Below are positions 9,617 through 20,681 of a stretch of 64,000 bases of DNA, piece by piece. The stretch spans positions 19,863,378-19,927,377 of the forward strand of contig CM075758.1 of assembly GCA_037974335.1 (NCBI GenBank), in the 5' to 3' direction. Under the pieces are notes generated by a model. It did not search any database, had not been told where the DNA came from, and saw only the letters and a list, made by a program, of their open reading frames with translations. The DNA is from Prionace glauca (taxonomy: Eukaryota > Chordata > Chondrichthyes > Carcharhiniformes > Carcharhinidae). How positions within the stretch are numbered: position 1 is the first letter of the stretch; the number at the start of each line of letters is the position of its first letter. The translations under genes and the position numbers were made by a program.

Positions 9617-10285
9617 ACATAAAAAGCAACAACGCTCAGGTTCTTAATATCCATCGAGGAACTTTCTGACATGTTTCACTACAGAACTGGAAGCGTTTCA
9701 GATGTTTTACACCGGGTCTTAAATAGGTGGCAAAGTTATTTTACAGGCGGTTTACATTGCGAAAAAAATGTTGCTCTCCTTCACAAGTTGCACTGGTTCA
9801 GTGCAGCTGAGAAACATGTATCTTATTCCGCTAATATGACCCGTTCAGGCAGTGTATTACAGACCGCAGTGTGTTGCTGCAGGAAATAAGAGAACATTTC
9901 CCCCCATCACCCCCCCCCCACCCCCCGGGTGCCAGCTGGGCTTTTTTGCTAAGTATTTCCAACTATCATCTATCTGTGAACATTTTTTTCTAAGAAGACG
10001 CCGCCAGACCAACTGACAGTCTTTATCTCCCCCACACAATACCTTCTGGAAGTCAATCTCTTGTCATGAGTTATTCCCACCCAGTGGGGTGAGGGGGGGG
10101 GGGGCGCGATTTGAACCTATTGGTCAGAAAAGTTCTCGGCGGGAGGGCAAGTTTCTCAGGAAGTGACGCACCACACAGTCACGGCAATGAAACGTCATGA
10201 GATGCAGTCGAGGAAGCTTCCACCAGACGCAGTGTTGGACCGCACTCTGCTCACTCAGGGAGCGAAGCAACCCACAGACAGGGTC
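9617..10285 (+). other. Promoter flank of A2
   Basis: Family A 5' flank with a C run near 9910-9920 and a G run near 10094-10104. The ETS/CRE-like pair is at about 10157-10198, the second half-site reading ACGTCATGA instead of ACGTCATCA. No conserved coding frame. Confidence 0.5.
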
Positions 10286-11170
10286 ATGTTGCCGGCAGCC
10301 TGCTATTTCATGCCGTTGGCTGCATTTCTTCCGGGTGAGTGAGTGAGTGAGGTCCCAACTTGAGAGTTCAGCCGCCACTGAATCTGTGGCAGTTCCCCCT
10401 CCCTGAGGCGCCCATCCCTTTGGGACCAGTCTCCTTCCGCAGCAGCGGCGGCGGCGGCCCCTCACACTCAATCCTGATGTCTGTGTCTGGCTGTGTGAAG
10501 GGGGGAGGGCCCGTGGCTTGGAACTCATGTTAAAACAGACCAAGCCTTTCAGGCGCGCGGGAATGATTTGGGACCCCGATATGGAGAAGGACAGAATATT
10601 AAGATGTTTAAAGTTAAAAAAAATCCCCTGTGGATCAGTTATCATTGGGCTGTTGTCTGAGACAAGGGTCTGACCACAGACTGGAAAGGGTGTCTGTTGC
10701 TTTTCTCAGTTAGAATCGTTGTATTATTACAATATTATTTCATTAGTTGGGAAATATATTAGGATGAGGGGAGATGGTGACAGGTGTTATGTGTCCATGT
10801 TAAATGTCCTGGTTCCAACACATTATTTTTTATTAAATTTCAATTGGAATTTATTATATGTTGAATTTATCAGGAATTCTCGCCTCTTACGTGGATCAGT
10901 CGCCGCCTTTCGTCTCAGTGGCAACAGGAGACTCGACAACACTCAGATGCACGCTGACAAATACTGATTACAGCACGATGTACTGGTACAGGCAACAGCG
11001 AGGCCGGGCAATGGAAGCTCTGTTCTCCTCTGCTGGAGCTGCAGCTGATGTTAAAAGTTACACATCCGAGTCTATGGAGGCCGAGAGGCCCAGCCAAACC
11101 TCCTTCACTCTGAACATCACAGCCGTCGCCCCATCTTACGCCGCTGTCTACTTCTGCGCTTGTAGTGTGG
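10286..11170 (+). CDS. A2: TCR V gene, family A (TRBV-like)
   Basis: Leader exon 10286-10334, intron with GTGAGT donor, V exon 10874-11170. The domain has TLRC, CDR1 TNTDYST, MYWYRQ, CDR2 region FSSAGAAADVKSY and ends APSYAAVYFCACSV. It differs from A3 at almost no residue, and both sit in the 7,040-bp tandem duplication. One leader codon uses CTT in place of CTC. The reading frame is open, and splice sites and RSS are present. Probably functional. Confidence 0.85.
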
Positions 11171-11209
11171 CACAGCGTTTGAGAAAGCGGGTGGACAGCG
11201 ACAAAAACC
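11171..11209 (+). other. RSS of A2 (23-bp spacer)
   Basis: CACAGCG heptamer, 23-bp spacer 11178-11200 and perfect ACAAAAACC nonamer 11201-11209. A CR1c fragment begins only 10 bp beyond the nonamer. Confidence 0.9.
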
Positions 11210-11218
11210 CTCCAGGTT

Positions 11219-11606
11219 AGAGATATAGAGATGTAGAACATTACAGCACAAACAGGCCCTTCGGCCCTCGAGTTGCGCCGATCACATCAACCCCACCAAT
11301 CTATAGACCTATCTATAACCCCCAATCCCATTAAACCCCATATACTCATCCAGAAGTCTTTTAAAAGACCCCAGCGAGTTCGCCTCCACCACCGATGACG
11401 GCAGCCGATTCCATTCACTTACCACCCTCTGAGTGAAAAACTTACCCCTAACATCACCTCTGTACTTCCCTCCCCGCACCTTAAATCTGTGTCCTCTCGT
11501 AGCGACCATTTCAACCCGGGGAAATAGCCTCTGAGAGTCCACCCTATCTATTCCTCTCAACATTTTATAAACCTCTATCAGGTCGCCTCTCAACCTTCGC
11601 CTCTCT
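11219..11606 (-). mobile_element. CR1c fragment inserted next to the A2 RSS
   Basis: Flanked by the 5-bp duplication AGGTT (11214-11218, 11607-11611), which the uninterrupted A1, A5 and A6 flanks confirm. The minus strand encodes the end of the CR1 reverse transcriptase ORF ([20 protein letters not shown] onward). The same insertion follows A3, A4, A7 and A8. Confidence 0.85.
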
Positions 11607-11611
11607 AGGTT

Positions 11612-12186
11612 GATAAAACCGCCTGCTCCGGATTCATTCGCAAGCCGCGAGGTGGCAGCAATGGATTGAGATCAATGCCAAACACCGCGAGTGCTGGAAT
11701 CTGAAACAGAAACTAGACAATGCTGTAAAATTTCCCAAGTGGATCAGTTCCACTTTCCCGCTTTCTCCCCCTAACCCTTAATTCCCCTTGTCTATCAGAA
11801 ACCTATCTACCCGTGACTTAAATATATTTAGCGAGGTAGCCTCCACCACTTCAACGGGCAGAGAATCCCAAAGATTCACCACCCTTTGAGTCAAGACATT
11901 CTCTCTTCCACTTTCTTCCGGATAGAAAAATATACAAAAGTCTGAAGTCACGTCCCAACCCACTCAAGAACAGCTTCTTTCCAGCTGCCCCCAGACCATT
12001 GAATATCCCTATCTGATATTAAACTATTGATCTTTCTCTGCACCATAGCTATGGCTGCAACACTACATTATGCACTCCTGTCCTTCTCTACGAAGGAGAT
12101 GCTTTGTCTGCGTAGCGCAAGAAACAATACTTTTCACTGTGTACTCATACTTGTGACAAGAATAAATCATATCAAATCAAACCATC
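11612..12186. repeat. A-unit 3' flank with CR1b scrap and an AATC-tailed dispersed repeat
   Basis: The unique flank 11612-11760 is followed by a short CR1b-like fragment (minus strand, 11765-11920). Next comes a dispersed repeat (about 11930-12186) ending in AATAAATCATATCAAATCAA. A longer copy of that repeat, in the opposite orientation, is at 31800-32290. I cannot name its family, but the A-rich simple tail suggests a LINE or SINE 3' end. Confidence 0.5.
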
Positions 12187-12500
12187 ATCAGATGGGACGG
12201 CACGGGAGCACAGTGGGTTGGCTTCACAACGCCAAGGACCTGGGCTCGATTCCCTGCTCGGGTCACTGTCTGTGTGGAGTTTGCACATTCTCCTCGTGTC
12301 TGCGTGGGTTTCCACCGGGTGCTCCAGTTTCCTCCCACAGTCCAAAGATGTACAGTTGAGGTGGTTTGGCCATGGTAAATTGCCCCTTAAGTGTTCTGGG
12401 ATTCGGAGGTTTGACGGATTGGTCGGTAAAATATAGTGGGATGTGGGTGTAGGATCTGGGTCGGATTGTGGTCAGTGCAACAGGTTTATCATGGGGGGAT
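12187..12500 (+). repeat. V-type tRNA-derived SINE (HE1-like)
   Basis: The tRNA-related head shows box A/B-like sequence (GGGCTCGATTCCCTGCTCGG region). The V core CATTCTCCTCGTGTCTGCG and CTCCCACAGTCCAAAGATG follows, then a tail. Copies occur in the same position in the A3, A4, A7 and A8 units. It is not a tRNA gene because it lacks a cloverleaf 3' half. Confidence 0.8.
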
Positions 12501-12574
12501 AAAAAAGAATAATTCGGTTCTACCGATCCAGAAAATTAGGGATTAAAGTGAGTAAGCAAATGGGGGCAGACATG

Positions 12575-12998
12575 TACATAGAACATAGAACATAGAACAC
12601 TACAGCACAAACAGGCCCTTTGGCCCACAAGTTGCACCGATCATATCCATACCTCCCAGGCCATAGGACCTTCTATAACTCCCAACCCTATTAAGTCCCA
12701 TGTACTCCTCCAGGAGTCTGTTAAAAGACCCCAGCGAGTTCGCCTCCACCACCACCGACGGCAGCCGATTCCACTCACTCAGCACCCCTCTGAGTGAAAA
12801 ACTTACCCCTAACATCTCCTCTGTACTTGCCCTCCAGCACCTTAAACTCTGTGTCCCTCTCGTAGCGACCATTTCAGCCCTGGGAAATAGCCTCTGAGAA
12901 TCCACCCTATCTCTTCCTCTCAACATCTTATAAACCTCTATCAGGTCGCCTCTCAGCCTTCGTCTCTCCAGGGAGAAGAGACCGAGCTCCCTCAACCT
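12575..12998 (-). mobile_element. CR1c LINE 3' fragment
   Basis: Tail repeats (ATAGAACATAGAACA) at the left; the minus strand encodes [20 protein letters not shown] onward. It abuts the 5' end of the long CR1a copy at 12999, which was evidently inserted at or near its edge. Confidence 0.75.
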
Positions 12999-13280
12999 TA
13001 GAATGCAGCTTCTGGAGGAACTTACAGGAGTTGGAGGTAGAAGTAGAGGAGCGACGCAAAATTGGACATTGTTAGGAGTTATAAGGAGTTAGTCACTCCT
13101 AGAAATCAGTCTTGGGTCACTGCCACGAGGAGAGGACAGAAGAATGTGGGGGGACAATCCCCTGGGGCTGTTCCCCTCTAAAATCGGTTTTCGGTCCTGG
13201 AGGCTACAGTTGAGGAGGAATCAACTGGGGATAGCCAAAAGGAGCAGGTCTCTGGGGATGAGCCTATTGTAAAAGCTCAG

Positions 13281-13607
13281 GTGGTTAGGGGTTGCAAAAG
13301 ATTAGGACTTGTCATTGGGGACTCCACCGTTCAAGGGACGGATCGGAGAATCGGTAATAATGATAGGAACTCAGGGCTGGTGTGTTGCCTACCTGGGGCT
13401 GGGGTCCAGGATGAATCAGAGAGGATATTCAAGACTCTCAGGGGAGAGGGAGATCAACCCCAAGTTATAGTTCATGTGGGGACGCATGATATAGGGAGGC
13501 TAAGGGAAGGGGACATTAAGCAGAGATTCATGGAGTTGGGGGTGGAAGCTAAAGGCCAAGTCAGACAGAGTGGTTATCTCTGGACTCTTGCCTGTGCCAC
13601 GGGATAG
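13281..13607 (+). pseudogene. CR1 ORF1 remnant with SGNH-esterase-like motifs
   Basis: The frame contains LVIGDSTVQG, matching the GDS serine block of SGNH/GDSL esterases, and VIVHVGTHDIG, matching the third block, where the usual GxND is GTHD. Further on, in another frame, RNGIHLNQRGTN (about 13732-13770) resembles the His-containing last block. CR1 ORF1 proteins are known to carry an esterase domain. This copy is frameshifted after about 110 residues. The second copy (20316-20681) has the same GTHD. Confidence 0.6.
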
Positions 13608-13913
13608 TTTAGAGAGGAATAGGGAGAGGGAAAGATTGAACTCGTGACTGAGGGGATGGTGCAGGAGGGAGGGGTTCAATTACATGAGCAATTGGGGTTC
13701 GTTCTGGGGAAGGTGGGACCTCTGTAAGAGGAATGGGATACACCTGAACCAAAGGGGAACAAATATCCTGGGGGGTAAATTTGTGAAGGTTATGCGGAGT
13801 GGTTTAAACTGATTCAGAGGGGGGGTGGGATCCTGAGTAGAGGGGGTGAAAGTGAGGGGGACATAGATGAGGACTGCAATGCGCGGCATTGTGGGGGAGG
13901 GGCGGAGCAGGGT

Positions 13914-14340
13914 TTGAAATGTGTATATTTTAATGCGAGGAGTATTCGCAATAAGGTGCATGAACTTGCAGCGTGGACCAGTACCTGGGACTTCGATGTT
14001 GTGGCCATTTCAGAGACTTGGATAGAACAGGGTCAGGAATGGATGTTGCAGGTCCCGGGGTACAAATGCTTTAATCGGAGTAGACAAGGAGGTAGAAGGG
14101 GGGGGGTGGGGTAGCATTATTGGTCAAATACTGTATCTCAGTGTCTGAGAGGAAGTTTGATGAGGACTTGTCTGTTGAGGTAGTATGGGCGGAGATTAGA
14201 AATAGGAGAGGAGAGGTCACCCTGTTGGGAGTCTTTTATAGACCTCCAAAAAGTTCTAGAGAGGTTGAGGAAAGGATTGCGGAGACGATCCTTGTTAGGA
14301 GTGAAAGTAATAGGGTAATTGTTATGGGGGACTTTAACTT
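13914..14340 (+). pseudogene. CR1 AP-endonuclease domain, 5' part
   Basis: Open pieces encode VYFNARSIRNK, DVVAISETWI and, in a second frame, GVFYRPPKSS and VIVMGDFNF, the classic ordered motifs of the apurinic-like endonuclease of non-LTR elements. A frame break lies near 14100-14120 in a G run. The domain is cut after GDFNF by the nested CR1c fragment, and the downstream TNIDW continues at 14566. Confidence 0.7.
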
Positions 14341-14565
14341 TAGAACATAGAACATAGAACATTACAGCACAAACAGGCCCTTCGGCCCTCGAGTTGCGCC
14401 GATCGCATCAACCCCACCAATCTATAGACCTATCTACAACCCCCAATCCCATTAAACCCCATATACTCATCCAGAAGTCTTTCAAAAGAACCCAGCGATT
14501 TCGCCTCCACCACCGACGACGGCAGCCGATTCCATTCACTCACCACCCTCTGAGTGAAAAACTTT
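14341..14565 (-). mobile_element. CR1c fragment nested in the CR1a endonuclease
   Basis: Tail-first minus-strand CR1c sequence interrupts the CR1a frame between GDFNF and TNIDW. Short ACTTT-like sequence on both sides is the likely target duplication. The same nest existed before the A2/A3 unit duplication because its remains are also in the copy at 22383-22530. Confidence 0.75.
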
Positions 14566-14627
14566 ACTAATATTGATTGGAATTGCTACAGCTCTGGCAC
14601 GTTAGAGGGGTCAGTTTTTGCTAAAAT

Positions 14628-16900
14628 GTGCAAGAAGGTTTTTTGACTCAGTATGTAGATAGGCCGACTAGAGGTGAGGCTATATTGGATTTGGTGCTCG
14701 GTAATGAGCCAGACCAGGTGCTAGACTTGGAAGTTGGTGTGCATTTTGGGGATAGTGACCACAATTCGATTACGTTCACCTTAGTGATGGAAAGGGATAG
14801 GCATGAACCTCGGGTCAGTAGTTTCAGCTGGGGGAAGGGTAATTATGAGGCTATTAGGAGAGAATTAGGAAGCATTGGTTGGACTAGGAGATTACAGGGA
14901 CTGGGAACATCCGAGATGTGGAGATTTTTCAAGGAGCAGCTATTGCGGGTCTGTGATAGGTATATCCCTGTGAGGCAAGGAGGATTTGGTAGGCCCAGGG
15001 AACCGTGGTGCACTAAAAAAGTTGATTTGTTGGTTAGGAAGAAAAAGGAGGATTATGTTCGGATGAGGCTTGAGGGCTCAGGTAGTGCATTAGAAAGTAT
15101 TAGATTGGCTAGGAGGGAGTTGAAGAGGGAGTTAAGAAGGGCTAAAAGGGGACATGAGATGACTTTGGCTGATAGGATTAAGGAGAACCCTAAGGCGTTT
15201 TACAGGTATGTCAAGAACAGAAGGTTGGTTAGGGCAAGATTAGGGCCAGTTACAGACAGTAGAGGGAAGTTGTGCGTGGAACCGGAGGAGATTGGAGAGG
15301 CGTTGAACCAATATTTCTCTTCGGTGTTCACGCAACGGGACATGAATGTAGCTGAGGAGGACACTGGGGTGCAGGGGTGTAAAATAGATAGTATTGCAGT
15401 TGATGTGCTGGATATTTTAGAGGGTTTGAAAATAGATAAGTCCCCTGGTCCGGATGGGATTGACCCTAGGATTCTTTGGGAGGCAAGAGAGGTGATTGCG
15501 ATGCCTCTGGCTCTGATCTTCAGGTCGTCGTTGGTCTCTGGTATAGTACCAGAAGATTGGAGGACAGAAAATGTTGTTCCATTGTTTAAGAAGGGGAGAA
15601 GGGACTTCCCTGGGAATTATAGACCGGTGAGTCTTACTTCTGTGGTGGGTAAGATTTTGGAAAAGATTATTAGAGACAGGATTTATAGTTATTTGGAGAG
15701 TAATGAGTTGATGAGAGACAGTCAGCATGGTTTTGTAGCGGGTAGGTCGTGCCTTACTAACCTTATCGAGTTCTTTGAGAAAGTGACCAAAGAGGTGGAT
15801 AGGGGTAGTTGATGTGGTGTATATGGATTTTAGCAAGTTGTTTGATAAGGTTCACCATGGTAGGCTTCTGCAGAAAATGCAGATGTATGGGATTGGGGGT
15901 GATCTAGGTAATTGGATCAGGAATTGGCTAGCAGATAGGAGACAGAGGATGGTGGTTGATGGTAAATATTCGTCATGGAGTTCGGTTACGAGTGGTGTGC
16001 CTCAGGGATCTGTTTTGGGGCCACTGCTGTTTGTAATTTTTATTAATGATCTGGATGAGGGTATAGTTGGGTGGATTAGTAACTTTGCTGATGACACCAA
16101 AGTCGGAGGTGTGGTAGATTGTGAGGAAGGGTGTCATTGTTTGCAGGGTGACTTAGAAAGGTTGCAGAGCTGGGCTGAGAGGTCGCGGATGGAGTTTAAT
16201 GTGGAGAAGTGTGAGGTAATTCATTTCGGTAGGAATAACAGATGTGTTGAGTACAGGGCTAACGGGAGGACTTTGAATAGTGTGGAGGAGCAGAGGGATC
16301 TAGGTGTATGTGTACATAGATCCCTGAAAGTTGGGAATCAAGTAGGCAAGGTTGTTAAGAAGTCATACGGTGTCTTGGCGTTTATTGGTAGGGGGATTGA
16401 ATTTAGGAGTCGCAGTGTCATGATGCAACTGTACACAACTCTGGTGCGGCCACACTTGGAAGTTTGTGTGCAGTTCTGGTCCCCACATTACAGGAAGGAT
16501 GTAGAGGCTTTGGAGAGGGTGCAGAGGAGGTTTACCAGGATGTTGCCTGGTATGGAGGGGAGATCATATGAGGAGAGACTGAGAGATTTGGGGTTGTTTT
16601 CGCTGGAAAGAAGGCGGCTAAGAGGGGATCTCATTGAAACATACAAGATGATTAGAGGATTAGACAGGGTAGATAGTGATAGCCTTTTTCCTAGGATGGA
16701 GAAAGCTAGCACGAGGGGGCACGACTTTAAATTAAGGGGGGGTAGTTATAGGACTGATGTCAGGGGTAGGTTCTTTACCCAGAGGGTGGTGAGGGACTGG
16801 AATGCCCTGCCAGCTGCAGTTGTAAATGCACCTAGTTTGGGGTGTTTAAGAGATCTGTGGATAGGTTTATGGATGAAAAGGGATTGGTTTAGGCTAGTGG
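14628..16900 (+). pseudogene. CR1a ORF2, reverse transcriptase part
   Basis: Two long open frames (14628-15812 and 15814-16962) together cover the whole reverse transcriptase region. Visible blocks are KSPGPDGIDP, NYRPVSLTSVVGK, HGFVAGRSCL, VYMDFSKLFDKV, GVPQGSVLGPLLF and FADDTK. A small deletion near 15808 (compare GGGGTAAGGCAG in the sister copy) shifts the frame. FSKAFD is FSKLFD in both copies of this duplication. The copy is inactive as it stands. Confidence 0.8.
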
Positions 16901-16976
16901 GTCATTGTTTTGTAACTGGTCGGCGCAACATCGTGGGCCGAAGGGCTTGTTCTGCGCTGTAATGTTCTATGTTCTA

Positions 16977-17240
16977 TGTTCTATCCTCATGTAGAGGAAG
17001 AGGGAAAAGAAATCAAAGAAAGAAAGATCTGGCGGAGTTAACTGGAGTAGTGGGAGTTTTCCTGGTGATAAAATCTTCCGCATTTCACTTATTCTATTTA
17101 TCCCCTGAAACCCCGGGAAATCTCTCTCTGATTCCTCTGCAGGACCCGCGACTGGGGGTGTTATCATAAGAACATAAGAACATAAGAAATAGGAGCAGGA
17201 GTAGGCCATCTAGCCCTTCGAGCCTGCCCCGCCATTCAAA
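16977..17240. other. Linker and CR1b scrap joined directly to the A3 leader flank
   Basis: After the CR1a tail come the usual 170-bp linker (16985-17165) and only about 75 bp of CR1b. At CCGCCATTCA / AACGTCATCAGATG (about 17238) the sequence jumps to the last 96 bp before the A3 ATG. The C run, the G run and the ETS/TGACG element present in all other A units are missing. Confidence 0.75.
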
Positions 17241-17333
17241 CGTCATCAGATGCGGTCGAGGAAGCTTCCTCCAGACGCAGTGTTGGACCGCACTCTGCTC
17301 ACTCAGGCAGCGAAGCAACCCACAGACAGGGTC

Positions 17334-18210
17334 ATGTTGCCGGCAGCCTGCTATTTCATGCCGTTGGCTGCATTTCTCCCGGGTGAGTGAGTGAGTGAGG
17401 TCCCAACTTGAGAGTTCAGCCGCCACTGAATCTGTGGCAGTTCCCCCTCCCTGAGGCGCCCATCCCTTTGGGACCAGTCTCCTTTCCCAGCGGCGGCGGC
17501 GGCCCCTCACACTCAATCCTGATGTCTGTGTCTGGCTGTGTGAAGGGGGGAGGGCCCGTGGCTTGGAACTCATGTTAAAACAGACCAAGCCTTTCAGGCG
17601 CGCGGGAATGATTTGGGAACCCGATATGGAGAAGGACAGAATATTAAGATGTTCAAAAACAAATCCCCTGTGGATCAGTTATCATTGGGCTGTTGTCTGA
17701 GACAAGGGACTGACCACAGACTGGAAAGGGTGTCTGTTGATTTTCTCAGTGAGAAACGTTGTATTATTACAATATTATTTCATTAGTTGGGAAATATATT
17801 AGGATGAGGGGAGATGGTGACAGGTGTTATGTGTCCATGTTAAATGTCCTGGTTCCCACACATTATTTTAAATTAAATTTCAATTGGAATTTATTATATG
17901 TTGAATTTATCAGGAATTCTCGCCTCTTACGTGGATCAGTCGCCGCCTTTCGTCTCAGTGGCAACAGGAGACTCGACAACACTCAGATGCACGCTGACAA
18001 ATACTGATTACAGCACGATGTACTGGTACAGGCAACAGCGAGGCCGGGCAATGGAAGCTCTGTTCTCCTCTGCTGGAGCTGCAGCTGATGTTAAAAGTTA
18101 CACATCCGAGTCTATGGAGGCCGAGAGGCCCAGCCAAACCTCCTTCACTCTGAACATCACCGCCGTCGCCCCATCTTACGCCGCTGTCTACTTCTGCGCT
18201 TGTAGTGTGG
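17334..18210 (+). CDS. A3: TCR V gene, family A (TRBV-like)
   Basis: Leader exon 17334-17382, V exon 17914-18210. CDR1 is TNTDYST and the CDR2 region FSSAGAAADVKSY, as in A2; it ends FCACSV. Coding sequence, splice sites and RSS are intact. The odd point is upstream: a deletion removes everything beyond about 96 bp before the ATG, leaving only the CRE-like ACGTCATCA. The segment may therefore be poorly transcribed and so poorly accessible to recombination, although the coding part looks functional. Confidence 0.85.
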
Positions 18211-18249
18211 CACAGCGTTTGAGAAAGCGGGTGGACAGCGACAAAAACC
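18211..18249 (+). other. RSS of A3 (23-bp spacer)
   Basis: CACAGCG, 23-bp spacer 18218-18240, ACAAAAACC 18241-18249. The base after the nonamer run is deleted (ACCTCCAGG instead of ACCCTCCAGG), a change shared only with A8. Confidence 0.9.
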
Positions 18250-18257
18250 TCCAGGTT

Positions 18258-18645
18258 AGAGATATAGAGATGTAGAACATTACAGCACAAACAGGCCCTT
18301 CGGCCCTCGAGTTGCGCCGATCACATCAACCCCACCAATCTATAGACCTATCTATAACCCCCAATCCCATTAAACGCCATATACTCATCCAGAAGTCTTT
18401 TAAAAGACCCCAGCGAGTTCGCCTCCACCACCGATGACGGCAGCCGGTTCCATTCACTCACCACCCTCTGAGTGAAAAACTTACCCCTAACATCACCTCT
18501 GTACTTCCCTCCCCGCACCTTAAATCTGTGTCCTCTCGTAGCGACCATTTCAACCCGGGGAAATAGCCTCTGAGAGTCCACCCTATCTATTCCTCTCAAC
18601 ATTTTATAAACTTCTATCAGGTCGCCTCTCAACCTTCGCCTCTCT
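18258..18645 (-). mobile_element. CR1c fragment next to the A3 RSS
   Basis: Same insertion as at 11219-11606, bounded by AGGTT on both sides. Confidence 0.85.
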
Positions 18646-19208
18646 AGGTTGATAAAACCGCCTGCTCCGGATTCATTCGCAAGACGCGAGGTGGCAGCAA
18701 TGGATTGAGATCAATGCCAAACACCGGGAGTGCTGGAATCTGAAACAGAAACTAGACAATGCTGGAAAATTTCCCAAGTGGATCAGTTCCACTTTCCCGC
18801 TTTCTCCCCCTAACCCTTAATTCCCCTTGTCTATCAGAAACCTATCTACCCGTGACATAAATATATTTAGCGAGGTAGCCTCCACCACTTCAACGGGCAG
18901 AGAATCCCAAAGATTCACCACCCTTTGAGTCAAGACATTCTCTCTTCCACTTTCTTCCGGATAGAAAAATATACAAAAGTCTGAAGTCACGTCCCAACCC
19001 ACTCAAGAACAGCTTCTTTCCAGCTGCCCCCAGACCATTGAATATGCCTATCTGATATTAAACTGATCTTTCTCTGCACCATAGCTATGGCTTGAACAGT
19101 ACATTATGCACTCCTGTCCTTCTCTACGAAGGAGATGTTTTGTCTGCGTAGCGCAAGAAACAATACTTTTCACTGTGTACTCATACTTGTGAAAAGAATA
19201 AATCATAT
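18646..19208. repeat. A3 3' flank with CR1b scrap and AATC-tailed repeat
   Basis: Same order as 11612-12186: unique flank, short CR1b-like piece (about 18800-18960), then the unnamed dispersed repeat ending in AATAAATCATATGAAATCAA. No coding potential. Confidence 0.5.
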
Positions 19209-19530
19209 GAAATCAAACCATCATCAGATGGGGCGGCACGGGAGCACAGTGGGTTGGCTTCACAACGCCAAGGACCTGGGTTCGATTCCCTGCTCGGGTC
19301 ACTCTCTGTGTGGAGTATGCACATTCTCCTCGTGTCTGCGTGGGCTTCCACCGGGTGCTCCAGTTTCCTCCCACAGTCCAAAGAAGTACAGTTGAGGTGG
19401 TTTGGCCTTGGTAAATTGCCCCTTAAGTGTTCTGGGATTCGTAGGTTTGACGGATTGGTCGGTAAAATATATTGGGATGTGGGTGTAGCACCTGGGTGGG
19501 ATTGTGGTCAGTGCAACAGGTTTATCATGG
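19209..19530 (+). repeat. V-type SINE (HE1-like)
   Basis: tRNA-like head with GGTTCGATTCCCTGCTCGG, V core and tail. It is orthologous to the copy at 12187 by position in the duplicated unit. Confidence 0.8.
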
Positions 19531-19611
19531 AGGGGATAAATAGAATAATTCGGTTCTATCGATCCAGAAAATGAGGGATTAAAGTGAGCAAGCAAATGGG
19601 GGCAGACATGT

Positions 19612-20034
19612 ACATAGAACATAGAACATAGAACACTACAGCACAAACAGGCCCTTTGGCCCACAAGTTGCACCGATCATATCCATACCTCCCAGGCCAT
19701 AGGACCTTCTATAACTCCCAACCCTATTAAGTCCCATGTACTCCTCCAGGAGTCTCTTAAAAGACCCCAGCGAGTTCGCCTCCACCACCACCGACGGCAG
19801 CCGATTCCACTCACTCAGCACCCTCTGAGTGAAAAACTTATCCCTAACATCTCCTCTGTACTTGCCCTCCAGCACCTTAAACCCTGTGTCCCTCTCGTAG
19901 CGACCATTTCAGCCCTGGGAAATAGCCTCTGAGAATCCACCCTATCTATTCCTCTCAACATCTTATAAACCTCTATCAGGTCGCCTCTCAGCCTTCGTCT
20001 CTCCAGGGAGAAGAGACCGAGCTCCCTCAACCTT
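19612..20034 (-). mobile_element. CR1c LINE 3' fragment
   Basis: Counterpart of 12575-12998. The minus strand encodes [16 protein letters not shown] onward. It abuts the next long CR1a copy. Confidence 0.75.
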
Positions 20035-20315
20035 AGAATGCAGCTTCTGGAGGAGCTTACAGGAGTTGGAGGTAGAAGTAGAGGAGCTCCGCAAAATTGG
20101 ACATTGATAGGAGTTATAAGGAGTTAGTCACTCCTAGAAACCAGTCTTGGGTCACTGCCACGAGGAGAGGACAGAAGAATGTGGTGGGACAATCCACTGG
20201 GGCTGTTCCCCTCTAAAATCGGTTTTCGGTCCTGGAGGCTATAGTTGAGGAGGAATCAACTGGGGATAGCCAAAGGGAGCAGGTCTCTGGGGATGAGCCT
20301 ATTGTAAAAGCTCAG

Positions 20316-20681
20316 GTGGTTAGGGGTTGCAAAAGATTAGGACTTGTCATTGGGGACTCCACCGTTAAAGGGACGGATAGGAGAGTCGGTAGTAATGATA
20401 GGAACTCAGGGCTGGTGTGTTGCCTACCTGGGGCTGGGGTCCAGGATGAATCAGAGAGGATATTCAAGACTCTCAGGGGAGAGGGAGATCAACCCCAAGT
20501 TATAGTTCATGTGGGGACGCATGATATAGGGAGGCTAAGGGAAGGGGATATTAAGCAGAGTTTCATGGAGTTGGGGTGGAAGCTAAAGGCCAAGTCAGAC
20601 AGAGTGGTTATCTCTGGACTCTTGCCTGTGCCACGGGATAGTTTAGAGAGGAATAGGGAGAGGGAAAAATTGAACTCGTGA
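20316..20681 (+). pseudogene. CR1 ORF1 remnant with SGNH-esterase-like motifs (second copy)
   Basis: LVIGDSTVKG and VIVHVGTHDIG as in the first copy, and here the frame continues through DRVVISGLLPVPRDSLERN, typical of the helix after block III in this domain. A stop follows at about residue 121. The His block RNGIHLNQRGTN lies downstream near 20765-20800 in a different frame. Confidence 0.6.

Larger units (their letters stand above)
12999..16976 (+). mobile_element. Near-complete CR1a LINE (between A2 and A3)
   Basis: Order: ORF1 remnant with esterase-like motifs (13281-13800), AP-endonuclease start (13914-14340), a nested CR1c fragment, reverse transcriptase (14628-16900), and a 3' end of CGATGTTGCGCC-complement sequence plus (ATGTTCT) repeats. 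Length is about 4 kb including 0.2 kb of nested insert. It is a broken copy. Its sister at 20035-24970 lies at the same place in the next unit, so it was duplicated with the V gene. Confidence 0.85.

Noticed and set aside
11219-11606. 12-bp-spacer RSS, D or J segment downstream of A genes
   Set aside because: No heptamer/nonamer pair with a 12-bp spacer and no J-like FGxG motif was found; the sequence is CR1c.
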